Part shown: positions 26,399-38,926 of the stretch, one piece after another
How positions within the stretch are numbered: position 1 is the stretch's first letter
Layout of the letters: every line of letters begins with the position of its first letter
NCBI GenBank assembly: GCA_028819475.1
Contig: JAPPLJ010000025.1
Location: 1-64,000, forward strand
DNA: 64,000 nt
Source of the DNA: Rhodospirillaceae bacterium
Lineage (GTDB): Bacteria > Pseudomonadota > Alphaproteobacteria > Bin65
Direction of reading: 5' to 3'
Program-made: the position numbers and the translations under genes
The notes under the pieces: generated by a model
Told to the model about the DNA's origin: nothing
Seen by the model: the letters and a program-made list of their open reading frames with translations, nothing else
Database searches by the model: none

Positions 26399-27481
26399 AT
26401 GTCTCAGGTTGCCCTCCGGATTGTCGAATCGGACGATATGGACCGCCAGAAAGCCCTCGAATCCGCCCTCAGCCAGATCGAACGCGCCTTCGGCAAGGGC
26501 TCGATCATGAAGATGGGCGAGACCGACCGCCAGGTGGAGGTCGAGACCGTGTCCACCGGGTCGCTCTCCCTCGATATCGCGCTCGGCATCGGCGGCCTGC
26601 CCAAGGGCCGGGTCGTCGAGATCTACGGCCCGGAAAGCTCGGGCAAGACGACGCTCGCCCTGCACCTGATCGCCGAAGCGCAGAAGGCCGGCGGCACCTG
26701 CGCCTTCGTCGACGCCGAACATGCGCTGGACCCGACCTATGCCGAGAAGCTGGGCGTCGACCTGGACGAACTGCTGATTTCCCAGCCGGATGCGGGCGAA
26801 CAGGCGCTGGAAATCGCCGATACGCTGGTGCGCTCCGGCGCCATCGACGTGCTGGTGGTCGATTCGGTGGCCGCGCTGGTGCCGCGGGCAGAGCTGGAAG
26901 GCGAGATGGGCGACACCCATGTCGGCCTGCAGGCGCGGCTGATGAGCCAGGCCCTGCGCAAGCTGACCAGTTCGATCTCCCGGTCGAACTGCCTGGTCGT
27001 CTTCATCAACCAGATCCGCATGAAGATTGGCGTGATGTTCGGCAGCCCGGAAACCACGACCGGCGGCAACGCGCTGAAATTCTATTCCTCGGTAAGGCTC
27101 GATATCCGGCGCATCGGCCAGATCAAGAACCGGGACGTGGTCGTCGGCAACCAGACCAAGGTGAAGGTGGTCAAGAACAAGATGGCGCCGCCGTTCCGCG
27201 TCGTCGAGTTCGACATCATGTATGGCGAGGGCATTTCCAAGACCGGCGAGTTGATCGACATGGGCGTCGCCGCCGGCATCGTCGAGAAATCCGGCACCTG
27301 GTTCTCCTTCGGCAACCAGCGCATCGGCCAGGGCCGGGAGAACGCCAAGGCCTTCCTGCGCGACAACCCGGACATTGCCGGGCAGATCAAGGACCGCATC
27401 CTCGAAAGCGCCGGCCTGCTGGCCTCGAAGCTCGAGATCAGCGCCGCTAGCGATTCGCCGGCGGAAGAACTCGCCGGATGA
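26399..27481 (+). CDS. recA: Recombinase RecA
   Basis: A 360-residue strand-exchange ATPase and LexA coprotease. Walker A is GPESSGKTT (77-85), Walker B is the [10 protein letters not shown] segment, the L1 and L2 DNA-binding loops are readable ([21 protein letters not shown] in two parts, and [21 protein letters not shown] in two parts) and the C-terminal domain ends in an acidic tail. GGGAG sits seven bases before the ATG. Regulation by the SOS box at 26289-26303 is expected. Confidence 0.98.
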   Translation: MSQVALRIVESDDMDRQKALESALSQIERAFGKGSIMKMGETDRQVEVETVSTGSLSLDIALGIGGLPKGRVVEIYGPESSGKTTLALHLIAEAQKAGGTCAFVDAEHALDPTYAEKLGVDLDELLISQPDAGEQALEIADTLVRSGAIDVLVVDSVAALVPRAELEGEMGDTHVGLQARLMSQALRKLTSSISRSNCLVVFINQIRMKIGVMFGSPETTTGGNALKFYSSVRLDIRRIGQIKNRDVVVGNQTKVKVVKNKMAPPFRVVEFDIMYGEGISKTGELIDMGVAAGIVEKSGTWFSFGNQRIGQGRENAKAFLRDNPDIAGQIKDRILESAGLLASKLEISAASDSPAEELAG

Positions 27482-27506
27482 TCGCGCCGGGCGGACGGAC
27501 GCCATA

Positions 27507-27971
27507 ATGGCAACCGGCGGTTCCGGCGATCCGGAAGAAAAGGGCGCGGAAGCGGGGCAGCGCGGCTCCTGCCTGTGCGGCGGCGTGGTCTACCGGATAC
27601 GCGGCCCGATGCGCGACGTGATCGAGTGCCATTGCACGGCCTGCCGCAAGACCACGGGCCACTATCTGGCGGCGACCCAGGCCTGGACCGACGATTTCGA
27701 GCTGGAGGCGGCCGGCGGCCTGCGCTGGTACGCCTCCGGGCCGCACAGCCGGCGCGGCTTCTGCGACCGCTGCGGTGCGACCCTGTTCTTCGAGTTCACC
27801 GGCTCCGGCAAGATTTCGATCGCCGCCGGAACGCTCGACGGCAGGACCGGCCTCAAGACCGCCTTCGGCATCTACGCCGACGACAAGGGCGACTATTACG
27901 ACCTGCCCGACCGGCTCCATTTCCCCGCCGAATCCGACAACCGCGCACCCCTGCCGCCGCGGGAGGGTTGA
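27507..27971 (+). CDS. GFA-family protein (glutathione-dependent formaldehyde-activating enzyme-like)
   Basis: A 154-residue CENP-V/GFA-domain protein. The zinc-binding cysteines are clear: GSCLCGGV (about 24-27), CHCTACRKTTG (about 45-52) and FCDRCGATLF (about 92-96). Homologues named Gfa promote adduct formation between glutathione and formaldehyde, but most family members have no tested activity. It follows recA by 25 bp. Confidence 0.88.
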   Translation: MATGGSGDPEEKGAEAGQRGSCLCGGVVYRIRGPMRDVIECHCTACRKTTGHYLAATQAWTDDFELEAAGGLRWYASGPHSRRGFCDRCGATLFFEFTGSGKISIAAGTLDGRTGLKTAFGIYADDKGDYYDLPDRLHFPAESDNRAPLPPREG

Positions 27972-27987
27972 AACCGGCCCGCGGCGC

Positions 27988-28185
27988 GTCCCCTTCGGCA
28001 GGCTCAGGGCAGACTCTCGATACGGCCCCCTCGATACGGCGCTGACGCGCCTACTCGGGATGAGGGTGTGTAATGCGTTCACCCCCCTTCACCCTCACCC
28101 TGAGTAGCCCCGGCCCCCGGCCGGGGCGTATCGAAGGGCCTGCCCTGAGCGAAGTCGAAGGGCCGGGGCGTATCGAAGGGTCGGG
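27988..28185. repeat. Mosaic REP-like repeat cluster (CTTCG/GGCGTATCGAAGGG type)
   Basis: An 18-base inverted pair (28051-28068 with 28090-28107, 16 of 18 matching) surrounds a 21-base loop. A 20-base direct repeat (GGCCGGGGCGTATCGAAGGG) occurs at 28119-28138 and 28161-28180, and CCCTTCGGCAGGCTCAGGGC at 27991-28010 resembles the complement of GCCCTGAGCGAAGTCGAAGGG-like sequence at 28142-28162. It fills the space between two convergent genes and has no coding content. It belongs to a different family from the repeat at 2755-2911. Confidence 0.7.
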
Positions 28186-28210
28186 CGGGTGCATCCGCAA
28201 AATCCGGCGC

Positions 28211-28693
28211 TTACGCTGCCGTCCCGCCGTCCGGGCGTTTGCGGATCAGGTAGCGGTGGCGGCCTTCGAAGACCAGGGCATCGTCCTGGTTGTGGACCGT
28301 GGCGCGCATCTCGACGACGCCGGTGGTTTTCTGCGGCTCCAAGCCGACGATTTCAAGCTGCGGATAGAGCGTGTCCTCCCGGTAGACCGGCTTGAGGAAG
28401 GAACCGCTGACGTCGAGCATCGCGATCAGCGAGTCGGCGACCTCGGACGGGAAGGTTCCGGCGCCGGCCGCCGACTGGATCATCACCTGCATGCCGTGGG
28501 CGAGCATGTCGCGATGGCCGCGCGCCCGGCAATATTCCGCGTCGTAGTGGATCGGGTCGTTGTCGCCGGAGGCGGCCTGGAACATGGCGAACAGGCCGCC
28601 GGTCTGGGTCCGCGACGGCAGGGTATAGACCTCGCCCAGGCTGAAATCCTCGAACCAGCGCGACGGGCTTGCGTTCCGGTTGCGGTCGTTCAT
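28211..28693 (-). CDS. MaoC-family dehydratase (hot-dog fold)
   Basis: A 160-residue protein of the (R)-specific enoyl-CoA hydratase group. The catalytic dyad of the hydratase-2 motif is visible as SGDNDPIHYDAEY (D and H near 44-48) followed by LAHGMQV. Members hydrate enoyl-CoA or act in acyl-CoA side pathways. The ATG at 28693 is preceded by GGGAG at nine bases. It is divergent from alaS. Confidence 0.88.
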   Translation of the reverse strand: MNDRNRNASPSRWFEDFSLGEVYTLPSRTQTGGLFAMFQAASGDNDPIHYDAEYCRARGHRDMLAHGMQVMIQSAAGAGTFPSEVADSLIAMLDVSGSFLKPVYREDTLYPQLEIVGLEPQKTTGVVEMRATVHNQDDALVFEGRHRYLIRKRPDGGTAA

Positions 28694-28785
28694 CAATCCA
28701 CACTCCCGGGCTGTGCGGCGATTGGGCGTGGCGCCGCCGCGGCTGCCGCCTTTTTCCTCTGCGCCCCCAGCCATAGATTGTCGCC

Positions 28786-31467
<2,682 letters not shown>

Positions 31468-31507
31468 AGCGACAAGCGCGGCGGCTGCGCGGCGCTGGAA
31501 CGGAGCG

Positions 31508-32260
31508 ATGGCCCGACCGGACTGGACGCGAAGGATCGAAGGCCCGCTCGCCGGCAGCGGCCTGTTCCTGCGCGGCGCGTTCCATCCGACGCCCGAAGAC
31601 GCGGTGCCGCCGCTCCCGGACGGCCGGGCGACAGGGACGGTCGTGCTGATCGGCAACGCCGGCAACGACCTGTGGCGGGCGTTCCGGGCCAGCGATCCGG
31701 ACATGGCGGCGCGCCATCCGCTGGATCGCTGGGTCGCCGGGTACCTGCAGGCTGCGGCCGAAGCGCTGGGCGCCGAGCTTGTCGATGCCATGCGGCCGCC
31801 CTGGCCGCCGATCCAGCAATGGGCCGCGCGCGCCGGCGCCGGTTACCGCTCGCCGATCAATCTGGTCATCCACCCGGAATACGGCCTGTGGCACACCTTC
31901 CGCGGCGCCCTGCTGACCGCGCAAAGACTGCCCCTGCCCGACGCGCCGGCGCTGGACAACCCCTGCGATACCTGCGCCGGCAAGCCCTGCCTGACGACCT
32001 GCCCGGCGGATGCCTTCGCCCTGCCCGAGAAAGAGACCGGGAACGGGCCGGAGGGCGGCCGTTTCGCCGAATTCGATTCGCCGGCCTGTGTCGACCATGT
32101 CGAGAGCCCGGCGGGACGCGGCTGCCGGACCGTCGGCTGCCTGGCGCGCCGCGCCTGCCCGGTCGGCCGCCCCTGGGCCTACGACCGCGAACCGGCGGCC
32201 TATCACATGGCCGCGGTGGTCAGGACGGTCCGCCGCTGGCAGGCCAAGCGCGCCGGATAG
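31508..32260 (+). CDS. 4Fe-4S ferredoxin-domain protein, QueG-like C-terminal part
   Basis: A 250-residue protein with two cysteine clusters: NPCDTCAGKPCLTTCP (C153, C156, C161, C165) and the later C194, C206, C211 and C217, enough for one or two iron-sulfur centres. The arrangement resembles the ferredoxin part of epoxyqueuosine reductase but the protein lacks the cobalamin-binding first half and is about 130 residues shorter. GGAGCG precedes the ATG. Function beyond electron transfer is unknown. Confidence 0.75.
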   Translation: MARPDWTRRIEGPLAGSGLFLRGAFHPTPEDAVPPLPDGRATGTVVLIGNAGNDLWRAFRASDPDMAARHPLDRWVAGYLQAAAEALGAELVDAMRPPWPPIQQWAARAGAGYRSPINLVIHPEYGLWHTFRGALLTAQRLPLPDAPALDNPCDTCAGKPCLTTCPADAFALPEKETGNGPEGGRFAEFDSPACVDHVESPAGRGCRTVGCLARRACPVGRPWAYDREPAAYHMAAVVRTVRRWQAKRAG

Positions 32261-32282
32261 CCGGGACGGGCGCTTTCCGATT

Positions 32283-32409
32283 CCTCCCCCTCTTCAGAGG
32301 GGGAGGCCAGGTGGGGGTGCCGTAACACTTGGCACGGCCCTACAGGCGCACGGACACCCCCATCGACCTCGCTGCGCTCGGCCACCTCCCCCACTGAAGA
32401 GGGGGAAGG
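32283..32409. repeat. REP/BIME-like intergenic repeat, copy 3
   Basis: Starts with the palindrome around CTCTTCAGAG (about 32283-32306) and ends with a copy of the 2859-2911 segment (32355-32409), which shares a run of about 30 identical bases with copy 2. The linker between the palindromes differs from copy 2, showing that the two ends are the conserved units. Confidence 0.75.
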
Positions 32410-32412
32410 ACA

Positions 32413-32860
32413 AGGTGGGGGTGGGCATGCGCCAGCCTCTTGGCAGAGCGACCAGTATGGACGTTGAGATTTTTCAGAAAAAATACGCCATTTTGATATT
32501 TTTTCTTGATTCTTTAGAATTTAGTGCCTATGTTCCTTTCATCAACGCCACAAATGCGCCCGCAACCCGTCTGGCCGGAGGGACGCGCCGCCCGTCGGAC
32601 GGCCGGCAGGGCGCTCCCGATGGGCCCGCAGCCGGGCCGGCCGACTAAGGAATTAATCCTACGACGAACGCTTTTGTGTCACCGGGGGCGGCCAAAACGG
32701 CGCATTTCCGCCGTTTTTCGATTCGGCGTAGAAAAATTTTTCAAAAAAACATACCGGTCTGTCCAATTTCGCGGCCCGGCTTTGCATCCCGGCCTTGCAT
32801 CTTGTCCGCGGCGGGTCAATGTAAGCCGGAGCAACCCCCGCGAGCCGACGCTGCGAGCCG
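32413..32860. other. Intergenic region with two A+T-rich patches and no gene
   Basis: No credible coding frame is seen. Positions 32460-32530 and 32725-32755 are strikingly A+T-rich for this genome. The first contains TTGATA (about 32492-32497) and TAGAAT with a 16-bp gap, a possible promoter pointing right. A hairpin with a T-run lies at 32695-32718. A short unannotated RNA between these elements is possible but unproven. Confidence 0.4.
32695..32718 (+). terminator. Terminator-like hairpin
   Basis: AAACGGCG (32695-32702) pairs with CGCCGTTT (32709-32716) across a six-base loop, and the T-run continues to 32718. It lies about 200 bp downstream of the possible promoter near 32492 and 140 bp before the LON-domain gene. 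Confidence 0.5.
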
Positions 32861-33532
32861 ATGCCCCGCCCCTCGACGTCCCGACCCTCTTCCGTCGCCG
32901 ACATGCCCGCGCCGATCCCGGTGTTCCCGCTTCAGGGGGCGCTGCTGCTGCCCGGCGCCCGCCTGCCGCTCAACATATTCGAACCGCGCTACCTGGCGAT
33001 GGTCGACGACGCCCTGGCGGGCCACCGGACGATCGGCATGATCCAGCCGAAGGTGCCGGAGCAGACGGCGCCGGACGACCGGCCGCCGCTGTACGATCTG
33101 GGCTGCGCCGGCCGCATCGTATCGTTCGAGGAAACCCACGACGGGCGCTACCTGATCGGCCTGCGCGGCCTGTGCCGGTTCGGCGTTGCCGGGGAACTGG
33201 ACCTGCACAACGGCTACCGCCGGGTCCGGCCGGACTACGGCGCGTGGGCGGTCGATTTCGAGCGCCGGGACGACGCCGGCATCGACCGGGACACGCTGGC
33301 CGGCGCGCTGAAATCCTATCTGGCCGCCCGGCAGCTGGGCGCCGACTGGGATACGATAGAGAAGACGCCCACCGCAGAACTGATCTCGATCGTCGCGATG
33401 GTCTGCCCTTTCTCGCCGCCCGAGAAACAGGCGCTGCTGGAGAGCCGCACATTGACCGGGCGGGCCGAGCTGATCATTTCCATGCTGACCATTGACAGCG
33501 CCGCGACGCCGGCGCCGGACCGGGTGAACTAG
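32861..33532 (+). CDS. LON peptidase substrate-binding-domain protein
   Basis: A 223-residue stand-alone version of the N-terminal domain of Lon protease. The family opening IPVFPLQGALLLPGARLPLNIFEPRY is clear in sections (about 19-44), as is RTIGMIQPK. It has no ATPase or protease domain. Such proteins are common in proteobacteria and of unknown role. A second in-frame ATG at 32903 lies just before the homology and may be the real start. It begins a short cluster with the Trm112 and DUF971 genes. Confidence 0.88.
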   Translation: MPRPSTSRPSSVADMPAPIPVFPLQGALLLPGARLPLNIFEPRYLAMVDDALAGHRTIGMIQPKVPEQTAPDDRPPLYDLGCAGRIVSFEETHDGRYLIGLRGLCRFGVAGELDLHNGYRRVRPDYGAWAVDFERRDDAGIDRDTLAGALKSYLAARQLGADWDTIEKTPTAELISIVAMVCPFSPPEKQALLESRTLTGRAELIISMLTIDSAATPAPDRVN

Positions 33533-33565
33533 GCGGGTGAACCGGACGCAGGGGGAATGAAGAAG

Positions 33566-33772
33566 ATGACCGAACCGGCCCCGGCGGACAGCCCGAAGGT
33601 GGATCCGAAACTGCTGGAAATCCTGGTCTGTCCGGTGACCCGCCAGCCGCTGCAATACGACGCCGGGGCGCAGGAGCTGATTTCCGAAGCGGCCGGCCTC
33701 GCCTATCCGATTCGCGACGGCATTCCGATCATGCTGCAGGACGAGGCTCGCGCCCTGTCGGTCGACGAATGA
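33566..33772 (+). CDS. Trm112-family protein
   Basis: A 68-residue Trm112-like protein with the block [16 protein letters not shown], a central [16 protein letters not shown] and a short end. In yeast Trm112 activates several methyltransferases; the bacterial forms are small and mostly uncharacterised. The ATG at 33566 is preferred since AGGGGGA is nine bases upstream; the ATG at 33557 is too close to it. It overlaps the next gene by four bases. Confidence 0.88.
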   Translation: MTEPAPADSPKVDPKLLEILVCPVTRQPLQYDAGAQELISEAAGLAYPIRDGIPIMLQDEARALSVDE

Positions 33773-34149
33773 GCGAAGCGCCGACCTTCGGAACCCGGGT
33801 CTGGCCGACCGAGATCGATCTCGACCGGGCGGCGAAGCGGCTGACCGTCACCTTCGAGGACGGCGAAACCTTCAGCTATCCGGCCGAACTGCTGCGGGTC
33901 GAGAGCCCGTCGGCTGAGGTCCGGGGCCATGGCGCCGACGAGAAGAAGATCGTCGCCGGGCGCCGGCATGTCGGCATCCTGAATGTCGAGGCGGTCGGCA
34001 ACTACGCGATCCGGATCGCGTTCGACGACCTGCACGATACCGGCATCTACAGCTGGAGCTACCTGTACGGCCTGGGCCGGAACAGGGACGCGATCTGGCA
34101 GCGCTATCTCGACGCGCTGGAAGAACGGGGCCTGAGCCGCGAGCCGTAG
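33769..34149 (+). CDS. DUF971 protein (gamma-butyrobetaine hydroxylase-like N-terminal domain)
   Basis: A 126-residue protein carrying only the small N-terminal domain found at the front of gamma-butyrobetaine hydroxylases: [40 protein letters not shown] and [21 protein letters not shown], each in sections. Free-standing DUF971 proteins are linked to iron-sulfur cluster handling in several genomes. The start overlaps the Trm112 stop, so the two are probably translated together. Confidence 0.9.
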   Translation: MSEAPTFGTRVWPTEIDLDRAAKRLTVTFEDGETFSYPAELLRVESPSAEVRGHGADEKKIVAGRRHVGILNVEAVGNYAIRIAFDDLHDTGIYSWSYLYGLGRNRDAIWQRYLDALEERGLSREP

Positions 34150-34193
34150 CGCGTGTCCGTTTCAGGCGGACCGGGGCCGGACCGGGAGTGCCG

Positions 34194-35456
34194 TCAGAGG
34201 GCCTCGCCGCGCAGCAGCCGGGGCAGCGCGCCGACCGTGCCCATGGCGTGCTGCATGAACAGGCGTTTCAGGCCCGGCATGCGGTCGACCGCCGCCATGC
34301 CGAGATCCCGCGCCAGCCGCACCGGACCGACATCGTTGGAGAACAGGCGGTTCAGCCCGTCGGTCACGGCCATCAGCGTGGCGTTGTCCGGCCGCCGCCA
34401 GCGCTCGTAGCGCTCCAGGGTCGCGAGACCGCCATGGTCGAGGCCGAGCCGCCGGTCGTCGACGATGACCTCGGCCAGCGCCGCGACATCGCGCAGCCCG
34501 AGATTGAGGCCCTGGCCCGCGATCGGGTGAATCGTGTGAGCGGCGTCGCCGATCAGGGCGAGGCGCGGGCCGACATAGCGCTCGGCATGAAGCATCCGCA
34601 GCGGATAACGCCAGCGCCCGCCCAGCACGCGCAGGGCGCCGTACCAGTCGCCGAACCGGCGCTGCATCTCGCTGCCGAACGCGGCGTCGGACAGCTTCAT
34701 CATGGCCGGCGTGCGCGGCGCCCGCTCGGTCCAGACGATCGAGGAGCGGTGGGTGCCGTCCGGCGCGTCGGTCATCGGCAGGACGGCGAACGGGCCGGCG
34801 GCGAGAAACCGCTCGTGGGCGATGCCGTCGTGGGGTTCGTCATGGCCGATGGTGCAGACGATCCCGTCCTGGGGATAGCGCCATTGCGCGGCGGCGATGC
34901 GGGCCTGGCCGCGCAACAGGGAGTCGGTCCCGTCCGCGGCGACGATCAACGGCGCTGCCAGAACGGCGCCGTCGGCGAGGGCCAGTTCGGCAACCGGGTC
35001 TCCCGGCTCCAGGCGCTCGGCCCGGGCCGGCGCCACGACCTGCACATTCGGCGCCGCTTCGAGCAGGGCGGCCAGGCCCCGGCGGATCGCGCCGTTCTCG
35101 ACGATCCAGCCGAACGGCGCGCCCTCCAGCGTGCCGCCGAGCTCCCGGTGGTCGTAATGCAGGAACAGCGACGAGGCGCCGTCGGAAACGCGGATATCGA
35201 GGATCGGCTCGGCGGCATGCTCGACCTCCCGCCACAGGCCGATCTGCGCCAGCAGCCGCTGCGACGCGTAGGCGACCGCCGAGGCCCGGCCGTCATAGGC
35301 TGCGGCGGCCATCGCCGGCAGCGGCGTCCGGTCGACCAGGGCGACGGCGAGCCCGCCGGCCGCCAGCGCCAGCGCCAGCGTGCCGCCGACCATGCCCCCG
35401 CCGACCACGATCGCATCGGCAGTGTCCGACCGTCCGTTCGAGCCGCGCGCCGCCAT
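34194..35456 (-). CDS. UbiH/UbiF-family FAD-dependent hydroxylase
   Basis: A 420-residue class A flavin monooxygenase. The dinucleotide-binding motif is at the N-terminus (AIVVGGGMVGGTLALAL, about 15-31), the second FAD motif is ALIGDAAHTIHPIAGQGLNLG (about 295-315, in two parts) and the DG motif lies near 165. Members insert hydroxyl groups into the ring of ubiquinone precursors at C1, C5 or C6; which position this one acts on cannot be told. It is convergent with the DUF971 gene and divergent from glnK. Confidence 0.92.
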   Translation of the reverse strand: MAARGSNGRSDTADAIVVGGGMVGGTLALALAAGGLAVALVDRTPLPAMAAAAYDGRASAVAYASQRLLAQIGLWREVEHAAEPILDIRVSDGASSLFLHYDHRELGGTLEGAPFGWIVENGAIRRGLAALLEAAPNVQVVAPARAERLEPGDPVAELALADGAVLAAPLIVAADGTDSLLRGQARIAAAQWRYPQDGIVCTIGHDEPHDGIAHERFLAAGPFAVLPMTDAPDGTHRSSIVWTERAPRTPAMMKLSDAAFGSEMQRRFGDWYGALRVLGGRWRYPLRMLHAERYVGPRLALIGDAAHTIHPIAGQGLNLGLRDVAALAEVIVDDRRLGLDHGGLATLERYERWRRPDNATLMAVTDGLNRLFSNDVGPVRLARDLGMAAVDRMPGLKRLFMQHAMGTVGALPRLLRGEAL

Positions 35457-35515
35457 GGGGCGAGAAGTGGCGCTTCGGCCGCGGCGGGTCCACAGCCAAA
35501 TCGTCCGCGGCGTAG

Positions 35516-36067
<552 letters not shown>

Positions 36068-36081
36068 AGGGGGCCCAGAAC

Positions 36082-37386
36082 ATGCAATCCTTTCGCAACC
36101 TGAAACGGCTTCCGGCGCTTCTCGCAGGCCTCGCCCTGTGCCTTGTGCCCGGGGCCGCCCGCGCCGCCGACAAGCTCGACTCGGGCGATACCGCCTGGAT
36201 GCTGACCGCGACGGCGCTCGTTCTGCTGATGACGATTCCCGGCCTCGCCCTCTTCTACGGCGGCATGGTGCGCAAGAAGAACGTGCTGAGCGTTCTGATG
36301 CAGGTGTTCGCCGTCTGCTGCGTCGCGTCCATCGTCTGGGTCGTCATCGGATATTCCATCGCATTCGGCGGCGACGGCCCGTATATCGGCGGCTTTTCGC
36401 AGCTGTTCCTGGCCGGCATCGCGCCGGAATCCATGTCCGGCTCGATCCCCGAGAGCGTCTTCGCGATGTTCCAGATGACCTTTGCGATCATCACGCCGGC
36501 GCTCATCGTCGGCGCCTTCGTCGACCGGATGAAATTCTCGGCCATGCTGCTCTTCACCGTGATCTGGCTGATCGTCGTCTACGCGCCGATCTGCCACTGG
36601 GTGTGGGGATCGGGCGGCTGGATCGGCGGGCTCGGCGCGCTGGACTTCGCCGGCGGCACCGTCGTGCACATCAATTCCGGCGTCGCCGCGCTGGTCGCGG
36701 CGATCGTCGTCGGCAAGCGGCTGAATTACGGCCGCGAGAACATGGCGCCGCACAACCTCACGCTCAGCGTCATCGGGGCGTCGCTGCTGTGGGTGGGCTG
36801 GTTCGGATTCAACGCCGGGTCCGCCCTCGCCGCCGGCACCGGCGCCGGTTTCGCCATGCTGGTCACCCAGCTGGCCACCGCAGTCGCCGCACTGGCGTGG
36901 ACTTTCGCGGAGTGGATGCAGCGGGGCAAGCCGAGCGTTCTGGGTATCGTCTCCGGCGCGGTCGCCGGGCTGGTCGCGATCACGCCGGCGTCCGGTTTCG
37001 TCGGCGTCCTGGGCGCGATCGTCATCGGCCTCGCCGCCGGCCTGGTCTGCTACTGGGCCTCCACCAGCCTCAAGCACAAGCTGGGGTACGACGACTCGCT
37101 GGACGTCTTCGGCATTCACGGCGTCGGCGGCATCGTCGGCGCGCTGCTGACCGGCGTCTTCGCCACCCGGTTCGTCACCGGCGGCGAGGATGCGGTCGGC
37201 TGGGTCGACGGCAACTTCGCCCAGATCCTGCCGCAGATCTACGGCGTCCTCGCGACGATCGTGTGGACCGGCGTCCTGACCGTCGTCATTCTGGTCGTCG
37301 TCAGGGCGATCACCGGGCTTCGCGTGAGCGAAGAGATCGAGCGCGGCAGCCTCGACCTCGAACTCCACGGCGAAACGGTGCAGTAG
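36082..37386 (+). CDS. amtB: Ammonium transporter AmtB
   Basis: A 434-residue membrane protein: an N-terminal signal peptide (cleavage near ARAADK, about 28-29) and eleven membrane helices. The conserved twin histidines are H196 (GGTVVHINSG) and the later FGIHGVGG; the aromatic gate and the DFAGG motif are present. It conducts ammonia or ammonium into the cell and is controlled by GlnK. It starts 14 bp after glnK, in the same transcript. Confidence 0.96.
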   Translation: MQSFRNLKRLPALLAGLALCLVPGAARAADKLDSGDTAWMLTATALVLLMTIPGLALFYGGMVRKKNVLSVLMQVFAVCCVASIVWVVIGYSIAFGGDGPYIGGFSQLFLAGIAPESMSGSIPESVFAMFQMTFAIITPALIVGAFVDRMKFSAMLLFTVIWLIVVYAPICHWVWGSGGWIGGLGALDFAGGTVVHINSGVAALVAAIVVGKRLNYGRENMAPHNLTLSVIGASLLWVGWFGFNAGSALAAGTGAGFAMLVTQLATAVAALAWTFAEWMQRGKPSVLGIVSGAVAGLVAITPASGFVGVLGAIVIGLAAGLVCYWASTSLKHKLGYDDSLDVFGIHGVGGIVGALLTGVFATRFVTGGEDAVGWVDGNFAQILPQIYGVLATIVWTGVLTVVILVVVRAITGLRVSEEIERGSLDLELHGETVQ

Positions 37387-37441
37387 TCCTTCGGCTGCGC
37401 CGGGGTTCCGGACCCGGCCAGCAGCCGGCTGCCTCGAACCG

Positions 37442-37483
37442 AAAATGGCCCGGATCCCCGGTCCTGGGGGTCCGGGCCATTTT
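37442..37483 (+). terminator. Strong intrinsic terminator after amtB
   Basis: A perfect 13-bp stem (AAAATGGCCCGGA, 37442-37454, with TCCGGGCCATTTT, 37471-37483) encloses an inner CCCC/GGGG pairing, and ends in TTTT on either strand. It separates amtB from the second transporter gene. Confidence 0.88.
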
Positions 37484-37649
37484 GTCGATTGCGCCGAGGC
37501 GGGATTGCCGTACTCGATCCGGACCGGCCGAAGCGGATCCGCCTCGGCGAAGCCGGCGCCGGAGCATCGTCGAAACTGCCGTCCCGCGGCGCGCCATCCC
37601 AGCGCGCCCGCCGGGCCGGCAGCGCGTTCAGACAGGAAAGGTTGATCCC

Positions 37650-38879
37650 ATGGAGGCATTCAAATCGGGCGGCGACGTCCTGTTCGTCCTGATGGGCGCG
37701 GTCATGGTGCTCGCCATGCATGCGGGTTTTGCCTTTCTCGAGGTCGGCACGGTGCGGCGAAAGAACCAGGTTAACGCGCTGGTCAAGCTGTTCGCCGACT
37801 TTTGCGTGTCGACCGTCGTGTATTTCTTTATCGGCTACATGGTCGCCTACGGCGTGACCTTCCTGGCCGACGCCGCGATGCTGACCGGCGCCGCCGAGGG
37901 CAGCCCCTTCGCCAAAAGCGGCTACGACCTGGTGAAGTTCTTCTTCCTGCTGACCTTCGCCGCCGCCATCCCGGCCATCATTTCCGGCGGCATCGCCGAA
38001 CGGGCGCGCTTCTGGCCGCAGGTGCTGGCCTCCGCGATCCTGGTCGGCCTGTTCTATCCGCTGTTCGAAGGCGTCGTCTGGAACGGCAATTTCGGCATCC
38101 AGGGCTGGCTGGAAAGCAGCTTCGGGGCGCCGTTCAACGATTTCGCCGGCTCGATCGTCGTCCACGCCGTCGGCGGCTGGATGGCGCTCTCGGCGGTCCT
38201 GCTGCTCGGCGCGCGCCGGGGCCGCTACCGCAAGGACGGCAGCGCGGTCCCGATTCCGCCGTCCAACATTCCGTTCCTGGCGCTGGGCAGCTGGATCCTG
38301 TCCGTCGGCTGGTTCGGCTTCAACGTGATGAGCGCCCAGAAGCTCGCCGACGTGACCGGCCTGGTCGCGCTCAACTCGGTGATGGCGATGGCGGGCGGGC
38401 TGCTCGCCGCAACGGTGGTCGGGCGGCGCGATCCGGGATTCGTCCATAACGGCGCGCTCGCCGGGCTGGTGGCGGTCTGCGCCGGCTCGAACCTGATGCA
38501 CCCGATCGGCGCGCTGGCGACCGGCGCGGTTGCCGGTGTGCTGTTCGTCGTCACCTTCATGCTGTGCCAGAACCGCTGGAAGATCGACGACGTGCTCGGC
38601 GTCTGGCCGCTGCACGGCCTGTGCGGCCTGTGGGGCGGCATCGCCTGCGGCATCTTCGGGCTGACGGCATTCGGCGGACTGGGCGGCGTTACCTTCCTGT
38701 CCCAGTTGGTCGGCTCGCTCGCCGGCGCCGGCTATGCGCTCGCCGCGGGTGCAATCGCCTATGGCGCGGTCAAATTGACAATAGGAATTCGCCTGACCGA
38801 AGAAGAGGAAGAAAGAGGAGCCGACCTTGCGATACACAATATCGGTGCATATCCCGAAGAAGAATTTGTAAGACGATAA
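37650..38879 (+). CDS. Second ammonium-transporter-family protein
   Basis: A 409-residue Amt-family protein only distantly similar to the AmtB beside it. It has no cleavable signal peptide, begins directly with a membrane helix ([30 protein letters not shown] in sections) and has about eleven helices. Both pore histidines are retained ([12 protein letters not shown] and [12 protein letters not shown]). The cytosolic tail ends in an acidic run ([13 protein letters not shown]), a region that in AmtB touches GlnK. AGGAAAG precedes the ATG. It has its own unit between two terminators, so it could be regulated apart from glnK-amtB. Confidence 0.9.
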   Translation: MEAFKSGGDVLFVLMGAVMVLAMHAGFAFLEVGTVRRKNQVNALVKLFADFCVSTVVYFFIGYMVAYGVTFLADAAMLTGAAEGSPFAKSGYDLVKFFFLLTFAAAIPAIISGGIAERARFWPQVLASAILVGLFYPLFEGVVWNGNFGIQGWLESSFGAPFNDFAGSIVVHAVGGWMALSAVLLLGARRGRYRKDGSAVPIPPSNIPFLALGSWILSVGWFGFNVMSAQKLADVTGLVALNSVMAMAGGLLAATVVGRRDPGFVHNGALAGLVAVCAGSNLMHPIGALATGAVAGVLFVVTFMLCQNRWKIDDVLGVWPLHGLCGLWGGIACGIFGLTAFGGLGGVTFLSQLVGSLAGAGYALAAGAIAYGAVKLTIGIRLTEEEEERGADLAIHNIGAYPEEEFVRR

Positions 38880-38901
38880 GGTTCAATTCGATAAGGATTC
38901 A

Positions 38902-38926
38902 GGGGCGCTTCAAGCGCCCCTTTTTT
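38902..38926 (+). terminator. Intrinsic terminator after the second ammonium transporter
   Basis: GGGGCGCTT (38902-38910) and AAGCGCCCC (38912-38920) form a near-perfect stem followed by TTTTTT. Confidence 0.92.

Noticed and set aside
32524-33495. 323-codon plus-strand frame over the A+T-rich spacer and the LON-domain gene
   Set aside because: Its first part resembles no protein and its second part is another frame of the LON-domain gene.
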